From Nissolia schottii (taxonomy: Eukaryota; Streptophyta; Magnoliopsida; Fabales; Fabaceae), in contig QANU01077392.1 in the NCBI GenBank assembly GCA_003254905.1, positions 310,001 through 374,000 on the forward strand: 64,000 nt of DNA, written 5' to 3'. Of this stretch, positions 37,283 through 50,300 are shown piece after piece (the first letter of the stretch is position 1; each line of letters opens with the position of its first letter). The position numbers and the translations under genes are program-made. The notes below the pieces were generated by a model. It was not told where the DNA came from, ran no database searches, and saw only the letters and a program-made list of their open reading frames with translations.

Positions 37283-38195
37283 CTGTACACAAATTCCATG
37301 GTAAACTGCAATTAAATCAATGGCTCTTATAAGCAAAGGATACCTGAACCTGCAAAACTAGTAGATAATGTAAGATAACGACTTTTTCAAATTGGCAAAA
37401 GGGTAAAATAAAGCTTATAAACAAAAAAAACCATACAGAACCATTGAAATTGGTCGTTCACTAGCCTTCATGTATGATGGTGATCAGTGCCCCTGACTGT
37501 AAAAAATAAAACATTCATGCACGTGCAAATCAACCATAGTAAAATGCATACATGATCAACTGAATGGTGATGACTAGCCAGTTTGGAAACCTGACACAGT
37601 TTCTTGGTGAAAGAGGTCAAGGTAGAAAACAAAATTATGTCTTAAGTTGTATGTGACAAGGGCCAACCTTTTTCAGGATAGTTAGACAGGAAAGGACCAT
37701 TGCTCAACTGCTCATGGGTATGGACAAGCAAGGCAACTCTAAACACATTCAATGGACAGGAATGACAAAAGGGGAAAATAATTGAGAAGAAAAATTGCTG
37801 TGAACTTGCATTCTGTTGGCTAGAGTATTGAAAAAAATGTTCAGTCAGACAAGGGAGAAAAAGGGAAATCTTTTCCCATCACTTCTTGCAGATGTTGTGA
37901 CATGCAAGTGGAAATAACAGCTTTGAAATTAAAGGAGGGAAACGTTTATGGGAAAACTAGCATCAAGTGCAATAAGCAATCACATGCAATCAAGCATCAT
38001 TTATGCAAAAATGAAAAGGGGGGTGGGGAAGGAGAATGAAACACATTCCATATCACAGAACAGTGCACCTGTACCACCTGCACAGTGGAAAATGGGTGGT
38101 AAGCTATATTTATTTTGTGGGTGGTCTACTTTGGAATTAAAACATCTTTCCTAGGGCAACGGTATACGCAGAAAAGAAAGAGAAAAGACACAAAC
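37283..38195 (-). other. possible 3'-UTR intron of the U2AF35 gene
   Basis: On the minus strand GTTTGTG just after the stop codon (donor at 38195) and TTTGTGTACAG (acceptor at 37283) would remove about 0.9 kb. The splice would join the stop-codon exon to a GC-richer block at about 37140-37282 that looks like transcribed UTR. The donor is weak and there is no coding constraint, so this is only a suggestion. Confidence 0.35.
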
Positions 38196-38213
38196 CAGAA
38201 TAACATCAAAGGA

Positions 38214-39957
38214 TCAGTATCCATATCCTCCATCCCAAGGTTGCTGCTCTTGCTCGTGATGCTCATTACCATTTAGCATGTGCCCGTTGTTACCGTCATT
38301 GTTTTCCTCTGTATTAACCTTAGTTGGATTTTCTCGCTCTTCCTTCTCCCTGTTCCATTGCTCAATTCTGGCACGCCTCTCTTCACTGGCATCTCTGACT
38401 GGACTCTGCTTCCTCCTTCCTCCGGGGCTTCGACTGCGGCTTCTACCTCTCCTGTGTGCAGGGCTATTGCTCCTGTGTTTCCTGCTACGACTCTCATGAT
38501 AGTGGTCCCTCTCATCATACTTCCTGCTATGGCTACGATGAGACCGATCTTCATGGCTGCGATGCCTGTAAGGACTCCTGCTCCTGCTTCTGCTGTGCCT
38601 GCTGTGGTGGTGCCTCCCAAACAATTGGCGCCTCAATTCCCTGCAGGAAACCAAACAATGGAAGACTTTAAGCTTCGAGTTGGATGCATAAATCTACATA
38701 CTCAAGAATTAACATTAACATCATGAATGTCAGAAAAAAATGAAAACTTCACCTGCTGATTCTTTTCAAGTGCATAAAGTTGCAATATCCACCACGGTTG
38801 CAAGTATTCTCCTCATACTGCCTGCAAGTGGCCTCACGGAAGTCTGTCACGGGAGAGAAGTCCACAATAATTGGCCGGCCTGCACACACCCAAAAAGAGT
38901 TAATGGTCAAACAGATGCAGTTCCAGATACTTTACTATCACAACGTAGAGGATAAGGTCACATAATTCGACACCGCCAACCCTATACTTGTCACAACCAA
39001 GAAACACGGCTAACAAAGTTAGCCGTTTCATTTCTCACATGTATTTTCACAAATAATATCACTTTATTGGCAGAGTTTTCATGTCTCAACATCATCCATC
39101 CAATCTCAAATTAAAAAAATAGCAAACAGAAAAGAAACAAGGTAACATTTTCATAATCATTAACCGACACATACCAAACGAAATGTAATGGTCAAAACAT
39201 TTATCAGAAACAAGCGCAACATTAACACCGACTAACATTGCGTAAACATGAACATAACGCACGAAAAAGTTCACCACAACTATTACCACCATACCTAAAC
39301 CAACCAGCATAAATAAGCAAAGGAAGAACATCATCAAACAGAACACAGATCAGGTGAATCAAAACAACTAACCAGCATAAAACCTTCCAGTAAGGTTCCT
39401 GAGGGCATTAGCAGCATGCTCTTCCTCCCTGAACTGAACATAAACATTACCCACCTGACAACAAATTCCAAAAAAAAGAACAAAGGAAAAAAAAGCCTCA
39501 AATCATCAGAATCTAATAAAACCCTTCAAAACAATTTCAGCAGTTGAGTTTCCCCTATCTTCAAATCAGCTCAGTAATAAAAGCAACAAAAGTTAAGAAG
39601 AAACAGAAAAGAATAGAAACGAGGGATAGTTACCATGTGATCGGCGAGGTTATCGCAGACGTTGAGGCTCTCGATGTCGCCGTACTTGCTGAGCTCGTCG
39701 AAGAGGTCCTCGTAGAACTCTTCGAAGTGGTCCTGAATCTTCCTGGGGTCGATGGGCTGGCCGTTGGGGTCGACGCCGGGGGTTATCATGTCGGGCCTCT
39801 GGTACATGTTGGAGAGGAGGAGGGTCGGGCTTATGCTGGGCTTCGTGTGGAGCCTGGAGCATCGGTCGCCGTGCCTGCAGGCCCCGATCTTGAAGTAGAA
39901 CGGGCAGTTCACCCTGTCCTTCTCCGTCCCGAATATCGAAGCCAGGTGCTCCGCCAT
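38214..39957 (-). CDS. U2AF35: U2AF small subunit (U2AF35) splicing factor
   Basis: Four coding exons on the minus strand: 39957-39634, 39454-39373, 38879-38753 and 38640-38214, all GT-AG, encode 319 residues. The start [20 protein letters not shown] is the canonical family N-terminus. Zinc finger 1 is C18-x8-C27-x5-C33-x3-H37. A U2AF-homology RRM spans about residues 44-135 ([29 protein letters not shown]). Zinc finger 2 is C154-x7-C162-x5-C168-x3-H172. Then comes an Arg-Ser-rich region ([16 protein letters not shown]) and the conserved [18 protein letters not shown]. The acidic/Asn/Gln-rich tail ends WDGGYGY. In the nucleus U2AF35 pairs with U2AF65 and recognises the AG of U2-type 3' splice sites. 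The length is slightly above the 283-296 residues I recall for Arabidopsis U2AF35. A long antisense frame at 39544-39966 is only its shadow. Confidence 0.96.
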
Positions 39958-40076
39958 TGCAATTGATGCTACCTACACGATAGAACGATTCCAAGATTTT
40001 GGATCTAGGGTTTTCAAAATCGAGAGCCTCTGTTTCCTGTGCGTTCTAGAGAGTTCCACCAATCGTTTTATCGTCA

Positions 40077-40159
40077 GCTGGTTTGCCCGACAGGTTAAGG
40101 AGGAAGACTTAATATCTTCTGCACACAAGGGCGCGTCGGTTCGAACCCCACGCCCAGCA
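40077..40159 (+). tRNA. tRNA-Leu(UAA)-like gene, possibly a pseudogene
   Basis: An 83-nt class II tRNA-like sequence. It has an acceptor start GCTGG and end CCAGCA, a D-arm with GGTTAAGG, an anticodon stem GAAGA/TCTTC around loop CTTAATA (anticodon TAA), a long variable arm, and a perfect B-box GGTTCGAACCC. A T-rich run (ATTTTCTATTTTTTT) just downstream can end RNA polymerase III transcription. Weak points are a C-C mismatch in the T stem (GTCGG against CCCAC), a mismatch in the acceptor stem, a partly unpaired variable arm and T rather than a purine next to the anticodon. It may be decaying. It lies 120 bp upstream of the U2AF35 start codon, on the opposite strand, so it probably overlaps that gene's leader or promoter. 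Confidence 0.65.
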
Positions 40160-43100
40160 TTTTCTATTTTTTTAATATATATATCAATGTATTTTAACAT
40201 TATTAGGCATTTCCACCCCTACTGTCCTTTGAATGAAATGACAAAAACATTACAACAAAAGATATGCGACCAGCACACCCACCGCTTTATCATGTTCTTT
40301 GTGCAATTTACCTTCGACCATTTGAGTCTTTCCCTTTCAAGCCTTTGTTTCTGTAGTTCCATCTATGTCTAACCATGGATCTCGTTAGAACTAGGGACTT
40401 GGCGATTGCAAAATAGCCCAATTTTATCATTAGCTTGCTAGCCCAATGGGCCAAGTGTAATGCCCTCTTACAACACATGTTTTTCCTTTTTTCTTCTATA
40501 CATCAGAGCGCAAAAAAGAAGAGGCAGCGTCATGAGATACTCCGCACGTAACAAATTCGGAACTGCTTGAGGCAGATGCTCAATATTACAAAAACTCTTC
40601 TATAATGGGCCACTCTAACCAAAAAATCAGCACAAAACTTTGTCTCGCAAAAGACATGAACAATCTGCACTTGCCAATCACACAACCACCACTCTCAGAC
40701 ATCCGCAATCACATTACAAAAAAAGTTCCAACACTTGTTAACCAAACAGAAAACAAGAGTAGACTTTAACTGATGAATATTGCATTACACAGCATGAATA
40801 TGGTGAAAGGAAATTAAGTTTCAGAGGGGGAAAAAAATTATAAAAAGGATAGAAATATATTTAATTTCTATAACTTTTATGTCTTTAATTCTCTTTGTAT
40901 AACTAAACATGACTAATTTTGATATTGAAATATTCTTTCCCTTTAAATTGATGCTAAAATTAAGCTAAAACTACTCCTAGGCTAAAATTAATAAAATCTA
41001 AAAGACTAAAATATTTCTCCTCTACTTGTATTCTATAAAAGGGCAACATTTATAACATGACATAGGTCTACTTAAATCTTCTAAAAATTTTCTCCCCTTA
41101 ACATATGTCATCATCTCGCACACATACTTTATTAATGACACCTACCCTATTAAAATATTCTTATAAATATTCTTACTATCAAAAATCTTGATATTATTTA
41201 CCCATAACATAGATATTGTTTATAAAGCAACATTGCTAAGAAAGAGTTTTACCCATGAAATAGCTATCGTAGTAATGAAATTATCATAGTAATATTATAG
41301 CTCATGGTTTGATAATATTGAAAAAAATCAATCCTTTCTTTGATGCTCAATTAGATCCCCTGCACCCTGCAAGCAATAAATCAAAATTCAGAGCCATTAT
41401 TATGTAAGTATCAAAATGCTCATAACTCGGTTATTAGCAACTAGAAAGCGCCATTATAGGGGACTACTAGTGTTAGATATTGCTTTGACCATTGTTTTAT
41501 ATCAGCAAATCAAGTCCTTCTTTCAGAAGAATCTTACCTTGAAAGTTTCTATCACATGAAGAGGATAACCACTGTTACAATTTTACCACTAATAGCAAAA
41601 AATTATTTAGGCCCTTCCAATCATCTAAAGAAACTTAATTTGATGGCACCCACCTTATTATATTAACCTAAAAAAATATTTGTGAATTAAAGTATCTCTT
41701 CTATACTCGGGATTAGGATTGCATGTGCGAACAAATATTTTTCTAATAAAACTAGACAGAAAATTAAAACCATAGAAAAATAGGAAACACTTTAGCTTGA
41801 AGTAATCAAAACAACAATTCATGATTCTTGCCATCAAGGCATGAGAAGAAACATGAGAGTGTTCCAAAAAAGGATACTTTGTTTCTCTTAATCTTTTGAT
41901 GAAACTCAAAAGAGGGTACTTTGCTGTCACTAAAAATTAAGAGTATCATGCATAAAAAAAAAGTGGGTGATATGTGAAGCAAGCTTGTGATGGAGTTATG
42001 ATTGAGCCTTTTGCATTGAGACAATTGGATCGAGAATACTGGCTTGTGATGGATAAGAAATCATATTTGATAGTGTGGTTTAGAGAACACAACAAACAGC
42101 ACATGGGCTACTTCATGTGATCTCTTATCCTATTGTTCACTTTTGAAAGACATGGAAACTATGAAAATAAATTGAAATATGTGGTCCCCCCAAGGTTTTC
42201 CCTCGCAATAAGACATCTATTAATTACAGAGGAAAAGAGAAAAATTAAAAAGGACCCATTTTTTAACTACTGAAAATTACTAGATTTGAGGACTTGTGAA
42301 ATTTTGCAATTATTTGTTTTACAAAAATGCTATATGAACACTCAATTTCATACATCCATACATACACTATTAATAATGCACAAACTTTATTTTCACAAGT
42401 GCACAAACGTTACAAACTTGTAAATGATACTCTCAATTATACTTAATTAAGTGCACAAACATTACATGAGTTAAAACACAAACTTTATGTATATAAGTAC
42501 GAAGTGTATGTATGGTGTATAGTTTTTAGTGTACGTATAGCAGAACTCTTTGTTTTATTGTCGGAATATGGTGATACAACACAATAGTAAAGTTGTTACT
42601 TTGTCTTGCGATTCGTTCAAAACTTAAAAACACTAATTCCACTTACTTTGTGCACCTAGCTATCATATATTGAATAAAGTTAATGATATCCACTTTTATT
42701 ATGAGTGTATTTAAAAATAAGATGTTAAATTTATGTTTATATAAAAAATTTCTTACTTTGCAATTCTTGAAAAAGTTGTTATTTACTCTGAGCTCTCACT
42801 TCCCATAAGTAATATAGTCACAGAAGCAGCACAAGATTGCATATAAGGTAAATAAAATTTCATTCCTCGGGGAAACAAAGATTGCATACAAGGTAAATAA
42901 AATTTCATTCCTCGGGGAAACAACTGACAAACAACATGAATTTGAAGTGCAATTTTTTCCCCACTAATTAGTCTCATACCAAGAATATGACTAATAACAA
43001 GAGGACCCTTTTAACTATATTAAACTGTAAAATCTCCCAAAGCAATCTATGCAAACAAAACCACACTATCTACTACTACTACTTTTCTAAGACTAGACTC

Positions 43101-43423
43101 AAAGAGCATTTTTTTTTTTGGCTAATCTTCGTGGCTGTCCTTAACCCTATATATCTAATGCAATTATAAAAAATCACGCATCACTTTGATTGTGATTTGC
43201 CTAAGACCTTCCTGATCTATATCTTTCGCGAAATTAAAATGATTTTGGCTCTAAATTAGCTGCTGATTTCGGTTTGTCGCCTCTGTTGCTCGAAGAAATC
43301 GGCCCCTCTTTAATGCATTTTTAAAGAGAGGAGAAAATCTAGAGAGATATATATGGACACGAACATTGTTGAAGCTAAAACTATAACTCTTTCGGGGTTC
43401 TGGCTCATGAGTGAAGAGAGCTT
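40160..43423. other. intergenic DNA between U2AF35 and CSLA
   Basis: The right part (from about 43423 downwards) contains the CSLA 3' UTR and the left part the U2AF35 promoter. I recognise no exon between them. A 45-bp tandem duplication at 42834 is listed separately. Confidence 0.5.
42834..42923 (+). repeat. 45-bp tandem duplication, two near-identical copies
   Basis: The unit, starting AGATTGCATA(T/C)AAGGTAAA and ending CTCGGGGAAACAA, occurs at 42834-42878 and again at 42879-42923 with a single difference (T to C). It lies about 500 bp downstream of the CSLA stop codon. The near identity indicates a recent event. Confidence 0.95.
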
Positions 43424-44284
43424 TTACACAATGGTGCCAACATAGCCAAATCCTACAATTGAGAAGGTTATGGTCTGAAGGAAGAGGTAGATAAAGTAGT
43501 TGTTCTTCCCATGCACAAAATCATAGCATCCACACAGGAAGAGGAACACAGCAAATCCCAGCTCCAATACATTAAGTCTGTTCATGTTCAAACAACAATG
43601 ATTAGAAAAACGAACATACACATTAGCAAAAACTAAATAAATTAAAACTACTAGAGGGAATTTTTTTCTATCACAAAAATCGAGCAAACAAACATCACAT
43701 ACTTCTTAACTTTTGTTATAACAAATATCTTCAAAGTAGTAATCATTCTACATGAGAATGTAACTTTTATATCGCAAGTTGCGATATTGTATCACACTGC
43801 TTTATTTAGCGATAGTACCAGAATGAACCAATAAAAGATACTTCGAATTAATATAATAAAGTATGATTTAGTAATAGTTCAAGGCATTAAGTATATCCTT
43901 ATAGCTATAATTTGAGTTCATTCTATAATAATTTTAATTTAATGTCAGCTAAAACCTTCTGTCATGTGCATGTGACGGGACCGTTTTGATTAGGGTAGGA
44001 AGCTGCCTATTTGCAAAATGGAATTAAAAAAGAATTTAGAAGAAATGAGAACCTCTAGTTTTCTGTCAATATAATAGCTTACCTACTCAATAGAATCTTA
44101 ACTGATAGGAATAATAACTAAAAATCAAATTAATCACAAGGAACCACCTAATAGTCAGAGTGCCACATTATTATTTCCTCTACAATCATTAAATTATTGG
44201 CCACACAATCTAAGAATCCTTCATCATAATTCCAGTGTGTATGAATCCAGATTCAATTATTGGCCTAGAGAAAATAACAATAAC

Positions 44285-44335
<51 letters not shown>

Positions 44336-47300
44336 TAAAAAAAACAGGTAACACTGACCTTTCCATAAATTTGGACCTAGTTTTTTTGGTGGCTTTGACT
44401 ACATTAGTTTTCTTGGCAGCATCTCCTGATTTGTTCTTATTATTGTTGACAGAGTCTCCAAGTTTTTCAGTAACAACCCATTCATTGGCTCTCCCATATT
44501 CTAGCAACCCTATAAAAGTTGCCTTGGTACGGTGCAAAGACATCACATTCTCAAATAAGATCCAATAGAACAACAAGTGAATGGACCTGTCAAAAAATTT
44601 CCACACAAATTTTAGAACTAAAAATTAATCGATTAAGGAAAATGCTAGATAAATCAGGAATCAATGTGATTGCCGGAATGATGTAACATTGTTATTGACC
44701 ATAAGGCAAGTAACTTATAAATGTGACATTAGTTTCTGTCACTGACAGTGTATCATTACCATTTGATTAGAATCATAAGATCAAAGATAACAAACAGGCG
44801 AATGCAAAAGAACGAATCGGACCTTGGTGTTCCGACTGAATTGAGGATGGTGATGATGGAAGGAATATAAACGGCACCCCAAATTGGAACATGAACCTCA
44901 GGAACCAAAATTGTTAGGGGGAGCACAACGCAGTAGAAGATGAAGGTGACCATGTGAGCTATGATCTTCCGAACAAAGAAGAAGCTGTATATGACATACA
45001 CCTTCTTCCAAAACTTCACTTTCTGCGCAAATTAGCATAAAAATAAACGCTGAACATCAAAATATATCCGAAGAAGAAATGTGAGATCAATATACTATAC
45101 CATGGTTATTAAAATCGCCATTTAACTCGTAAACTCGTTTCGGGGTAAACTTGGGTGAACTCGCATAAAATCGTGAGTTTACCACAGGTGGAGCTTCTTT
45201 TTTTTTTTAAAGGACAAAACAAGGTTGATGTTGTTGTACATGTTTTTGAGTTTTTAGATTTAGGTCATTTGAGTGTTTTAGAGTTATCATTTACAATTGC
45301 GCCTACAATTGTGCTTCGTCGTGCCATCGTGCTCCGTCGTTACTTGTGCTCCGTCGTGCTTCGTCTCTAATCCATCGTATGTATTTCATCCTTTGCTCAG
45401 GGATCTTTCCCACCAGAATGCGTGGTCTTTGCATCGCTGTTTGTGCTTTAGTGTTCTGGATTTGAGACATCATCGTCACATACTCGTTTCCTGTGATGTT
45501 CAGTAGTCAGTACTATGAAACTCGTTGGTATCTTCAGTGTTTATGCTGTTGTGTGTGTCATCTCCTGAATAATTGTGTTCTTGAAGGTTGCAGAAACAAA
45601 GGGCATGCCCCTCGAAATCATCACTGAATTCTCTGCTATCGGCTCGAAGCAGGCTATTTCTGTCAAAAATGAGTGACATTGTTCTTTATATACATTTGCT
45701 ATGTTAATTGCTCAACACCGTCTCTCTCTTGTGTTGATAGATTTTGCTTGTCATTAAGTTTATGTGGAAAAAGATATGTTCCAATTCAAACTTATGTATT
45801 ATGTATGAATTGAACTTAGAACTCATATGTTTCATCTTTATTTGTGCTTTGTTATGAAGGTAAATATATTTATGAATTTCAAGTTTTATTGTAGCATAAT
45901 AATTTTTTAAAATATTTTTTTAATAATAGGTACACTCATACGAGTTTACGATCCGAGTTTACGAAGGCTCCACGAGTTTACTTAAACTCACGAGTTTGAT
46001 AACCATAAACTGTACTATCACCCTCACTTTTCAGAAACATTTATAAATTAATGTATCTATGCATCAATGTATTTGGATACAAAATTATATCCAGATACAT
46101 TGATTGACGAATGTTCCTAAAATGTAAAATTGACAATTATTTTTGAAATGGAAGAAGTACGTAACATATGTGAGTCAAAAGGCTAACCTTGTTTCTTACT
46201 ATCTCCATCACCATTTTCCGGAAGAGATTAGCAGGACCACAGGACCATCTGTGCTGCTGGAATCTGAAGGCTCTCAAAGTACTTGGAAGCTCACTTTTCG
46301 CCTGCAAAAATGGTTCATGTTTTCCAATTTAAAACAAAACACCACTGCTATGTGTGTGATACTGATAACTGATAAAATTGTAATAATAAACACCATAGTT
46401 AGAATAGCGGACAAAAATTTGCTAGATAGTCATAATTTTGGTTACAATTTATTTGCCGGAATGATGTGCCGTACTTATTGATTCTTAAATAAGTAAAGAG
46501 ATTGTACTACTTTATTCTATCCTATGACCATTTACGTTTTCATAAATAAAAATGACATTTTTTTTTCCATGTTGTGTAGGAAAGTATGAGAAATTTATGG
46601 ATGCCATTAGAGCTGATCCATTTGTTAAGTGACAACGTGGCAATTTCATGAAAAATGGTTAGACGATGCAAAATATCATTGGCCCACAAAACTGAAATGC
46701 CAAATGATAAATAGAATAGAATAAAAGAAAACGTTGTATTCTAAGAGCACTTAAAAATTTTTTAACGTAGTATTACTCTAAGAAAGAGTTGTTTCTTATT
46801 TTGTTCCATTGAATTTCTCACACATCAGCATTGTGAAGTAGCATCACAGATACCACAAACGTGAAAGAAATCTAATAAAACAAAGCAAGAAGAAGCTTTT
46901 GCTCTCTTAGCATGTAAGAATTTTGTTCATATCTCCATTCATTGATTAACTTTGGAAGTAGTAGAAATCAAATAACACTGACTTGGAGATCCCCAAGGTA
47001 CAAGAATTTCCAGCCCCTAAGACTGGCACGAACAGCAAGGTCCATATCTTCCACTGTGGTCCTGTCTTTCCACCCTCCTGCTTCATTGATAGCAGCTATT
47101 CTCCATACACCAGCTGTCCCTGCATTATTTAGGTTCCACAACACCAACCTATTCTTAATATTATTACTCATTACATTAATTTAGCTATGTTATTATATAT
47201 GTAGCATTCTGTGACAAAATTGCAGCACTGCACTTGCTTTACAAGACTAAAAGGAAAGTAAGTGAATTAATTTATTATTACCGTTGAAACCAAAGAAAGC

Positions 47301-50300
47301 ATGAGTGGCTGACCCAACTTCTTGCTCCACAGTGAAATGGTAATCCAGAGACATCTCTTGCATTCTTGTCAACAAACACTCATTCGCATTCACTGTCACA
47401 CAAAATCCACACTTGGTTGCTTGCAATTTCTTCAATTCAATTCAAAGAAGGCGGGAGAAAAAATGCAATTTATGAACATTTAAATTCACCTTCTAACATT
47501 TCATAATAATTCATGTCAATCCTTAAATAACTAATCTATTCTTGTCGGTGAAGGGGAGAAAATGAGTGTCATTAAGTTATTTTAAAGATTGGTTTACACA
47601 ATTATAATTTAGGGTCAATTTACATGTTTTTAACATTCTTCTGGTAAATTGTAAGGGAGTAAATTACACTATAGCTTATGAGTATAATTTTTAAATTAGT
47701 AAATATAACATGGCTATTTTACTCAAATTAAAAATACGGAAGAAGAAAACACAAATACTAACTACCCAACAAAGTACATTGTGAAGTTGGTTAAGGAAGG
47801 AGAATAGGTGAAGTTGAAGTGTCGGCAGCAAGGAAGGGGGTAAGGTCCACCATTAGCCACATGGTACTTACCACACTTTTACTCTCTCTTTTTTTAATTT
47901 ATTTTTTTATCCAAAACCAAAAAAAAAAAGGTGCAAAATCACGCGGGAAGTGGGCTTGCTTGGGTTTGGATTTGGAACTTTGAAGTTTGGCATTTATGAA
48001 TGTACCAACAAAAGAAGNTATATATATATATATATATATATAAAGTGATGCCGTCATTCAATCTGTGGCATTTTAACTCAGCTGGCTTGGCAATTACTAC
48101 TAAAGAAGAAGAGAAGTACAAGTAGAAGTAGGTGACTTTATTTGTTTCTTCTAATTCTCATATCCTATTCTGCTGTTCACTTTTTAATTAGTAGTTTCTT
48201 TTCTTCATATTTCACTTTTTTTTAATTTATTTACTCTTTTGAGTGGGGACAAGACCGTGAAGGGGAACAAGCGTCACAACAAGGGTGGCTCGTTAGTGGT
48301 CCCCACCCGTGATTGAAGGGTGGGTTTGTTTCCGTGGGCCCCCCACCTTCCCCCTTGTTGGGCTAACCCCCCGTCAACTCAAGATAAAGTGAAAAAAAGT
48401 AAAAAGTCCTCACCACACAAAAATCAAAACAAAAAATATAACAAAATTTTATTTCATTAAAGAAAAAAAAACTAGATAATTATTATACGTCACCGACAAT
48501 ACGAATATGCAAATTCAGTAAAAAAAAAAAATGTTACATGTTGAAGAAGTCAAAACGAGTACTAAAACCAAGGTGAAGTAAAGTAAATTACTCAAAGTTC
48601 ATTAAAATATGACTACTAGTAGCTAGTTTAAGCTGAGTGAATTTTGTTACGATAATAAAGTTCTTCCAATAATATTTATTTAATTCACAATATTTTTAAA
48701 TACAAGACTGTATAAACTTATAGTGCAATGCAAAGTAATATCAAATTACTTAGAGTAACCAATAATTATTTATTGAAGAGAATTTAATTGAATGAAGTTA
48801 AATTTTTGTTTGTAACTCCGAAATCATAATCATTTGGACAAAAATGAATAGATTATAATTTTCACTATTGCAAAAGAATTATTAGTAAAATGTAATTGAT
48901 TTGACACACTATACATGACAGATATTAAGGTCTTTGCATCCCAAGAACCAAACATGAAGGCTTACCAAATCTCCAACGTGCTTGAACAAGAGCCATGTCA
49001 GGGTTGCCAACCAAGAAAGGAATGGCTCTCCTCAAGAAATCAGGCTCTGGCCTGAAATCTGCATCAAAGATTGCCACGTACTCACAGTGTTTCACGTAAT
49101 TACGCTTTAGCCCTTCTTTCAATGCCCCTGCTTTGTAACCAGTTCTGTTCTCTCTTATTTGGTACGTTATGTTTATGCCTTTACTCGCCCATCTCTGGCA
49201 TTCCATCTCCACCATTTGCTGCCAACAATAAAACTTACATTAATTTGGTATTTAATTTTGTATTTAACTTGCATTTAAACATAAGATAAGAACACTCATT
49301 AAGGTTGGCTATTGACTATTGACTCATTTACTACCAAGCAAAACGCAATATCATAAATGCATGCTATTCTTCCATGCGTTGAAAGAAAGACAAAGAAATT
49401 GGATGTGTCAATTTTGGAATTTGGAAAGATGAGAATGAGTACCATGCCTAATGCCATTCACAAAAATAGCACCTCACAAAAATAGCACCTCTCGGAAAGA
49501 AAAAAAAAAAAGTTAGTACTCTTTTGTTCTCTTGGGACTTGAAAAGTTGAAATCATATATGGAACGGTAAAAAGCATACGCACGCCAGTTAGCATTCCAA
49601 TCTTAGAAGTTGAAACATATGTTAAAAGGTGAAGAGAGTTTAAAAGAAAAGAAAAAAAACAAAGTGCCTTATCTTAAAAAAACTAAAATAAAAATATTTT
49701 ATTAGTAAAGTTTTTAATATATTAAATGTGTTAAAAATGATTAAATCTTTTTATTTTAAATCTGTTAAAGTAAAGAAAACTTCCAACCCAAACAAAAGAA
49801 AACCCATATAAAGAAAGAAAAGTTAAAAGTAATTAAAACAGCCATTGAGTAGCTCTTTATTAGCATTTATTTATCTATTTATGGTCTTGATGAGATTACC
49901 ATCGCAGTCTTTATTGTTATTACTTATTAGGATCCCAACTGAATTAAACTAAAGTAAAAAATAAATAAATAAATAAAATAAAAGGGAAAGAAAAAAGAAT
50001 TGTAATGAATGACAAGTCGTTGAGAGGTTTACCTTGATGGAAGGGTCAGTAGAATCATCTAAGACTTGGATCACGAGACGATCAGCAGGCCATGATAGAT
50101 TACAAGCTGCTCCAATCGACACCTTGTACACCTAACCCACACAAACAAAATCATCAACAACAAACACAAAAACCAATCAACCAAAATGCACAATAATTAA
50201 GCCCCCATCTCAAGAGAAATCTTTCATTGGTCATCCTCATCCTACAGCGTTATATAAAATATATTTGAACTTTCAATTTTTAAGTCAAAATTTACTACTT

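Noticed and set aside
38278..38726. Several frames antisense to the U2AF35 RS region
   Set aside because: They are low-complexity shadows of the Arg-Ser coding repeat.
39544..39966. 140-codon plus-strand open frame
   Set aside because: It is the antisense of U2AF35 exon 1, whose GC-rich third positions keep the other frames open.
44265..44606. Tyr-rich tail of a 113-codon frame at CSLA exon 8
   Set aside because: The poly-Tyr part is the intronic AAT repeat read through. The exon ends at 44359 with a GT donor.
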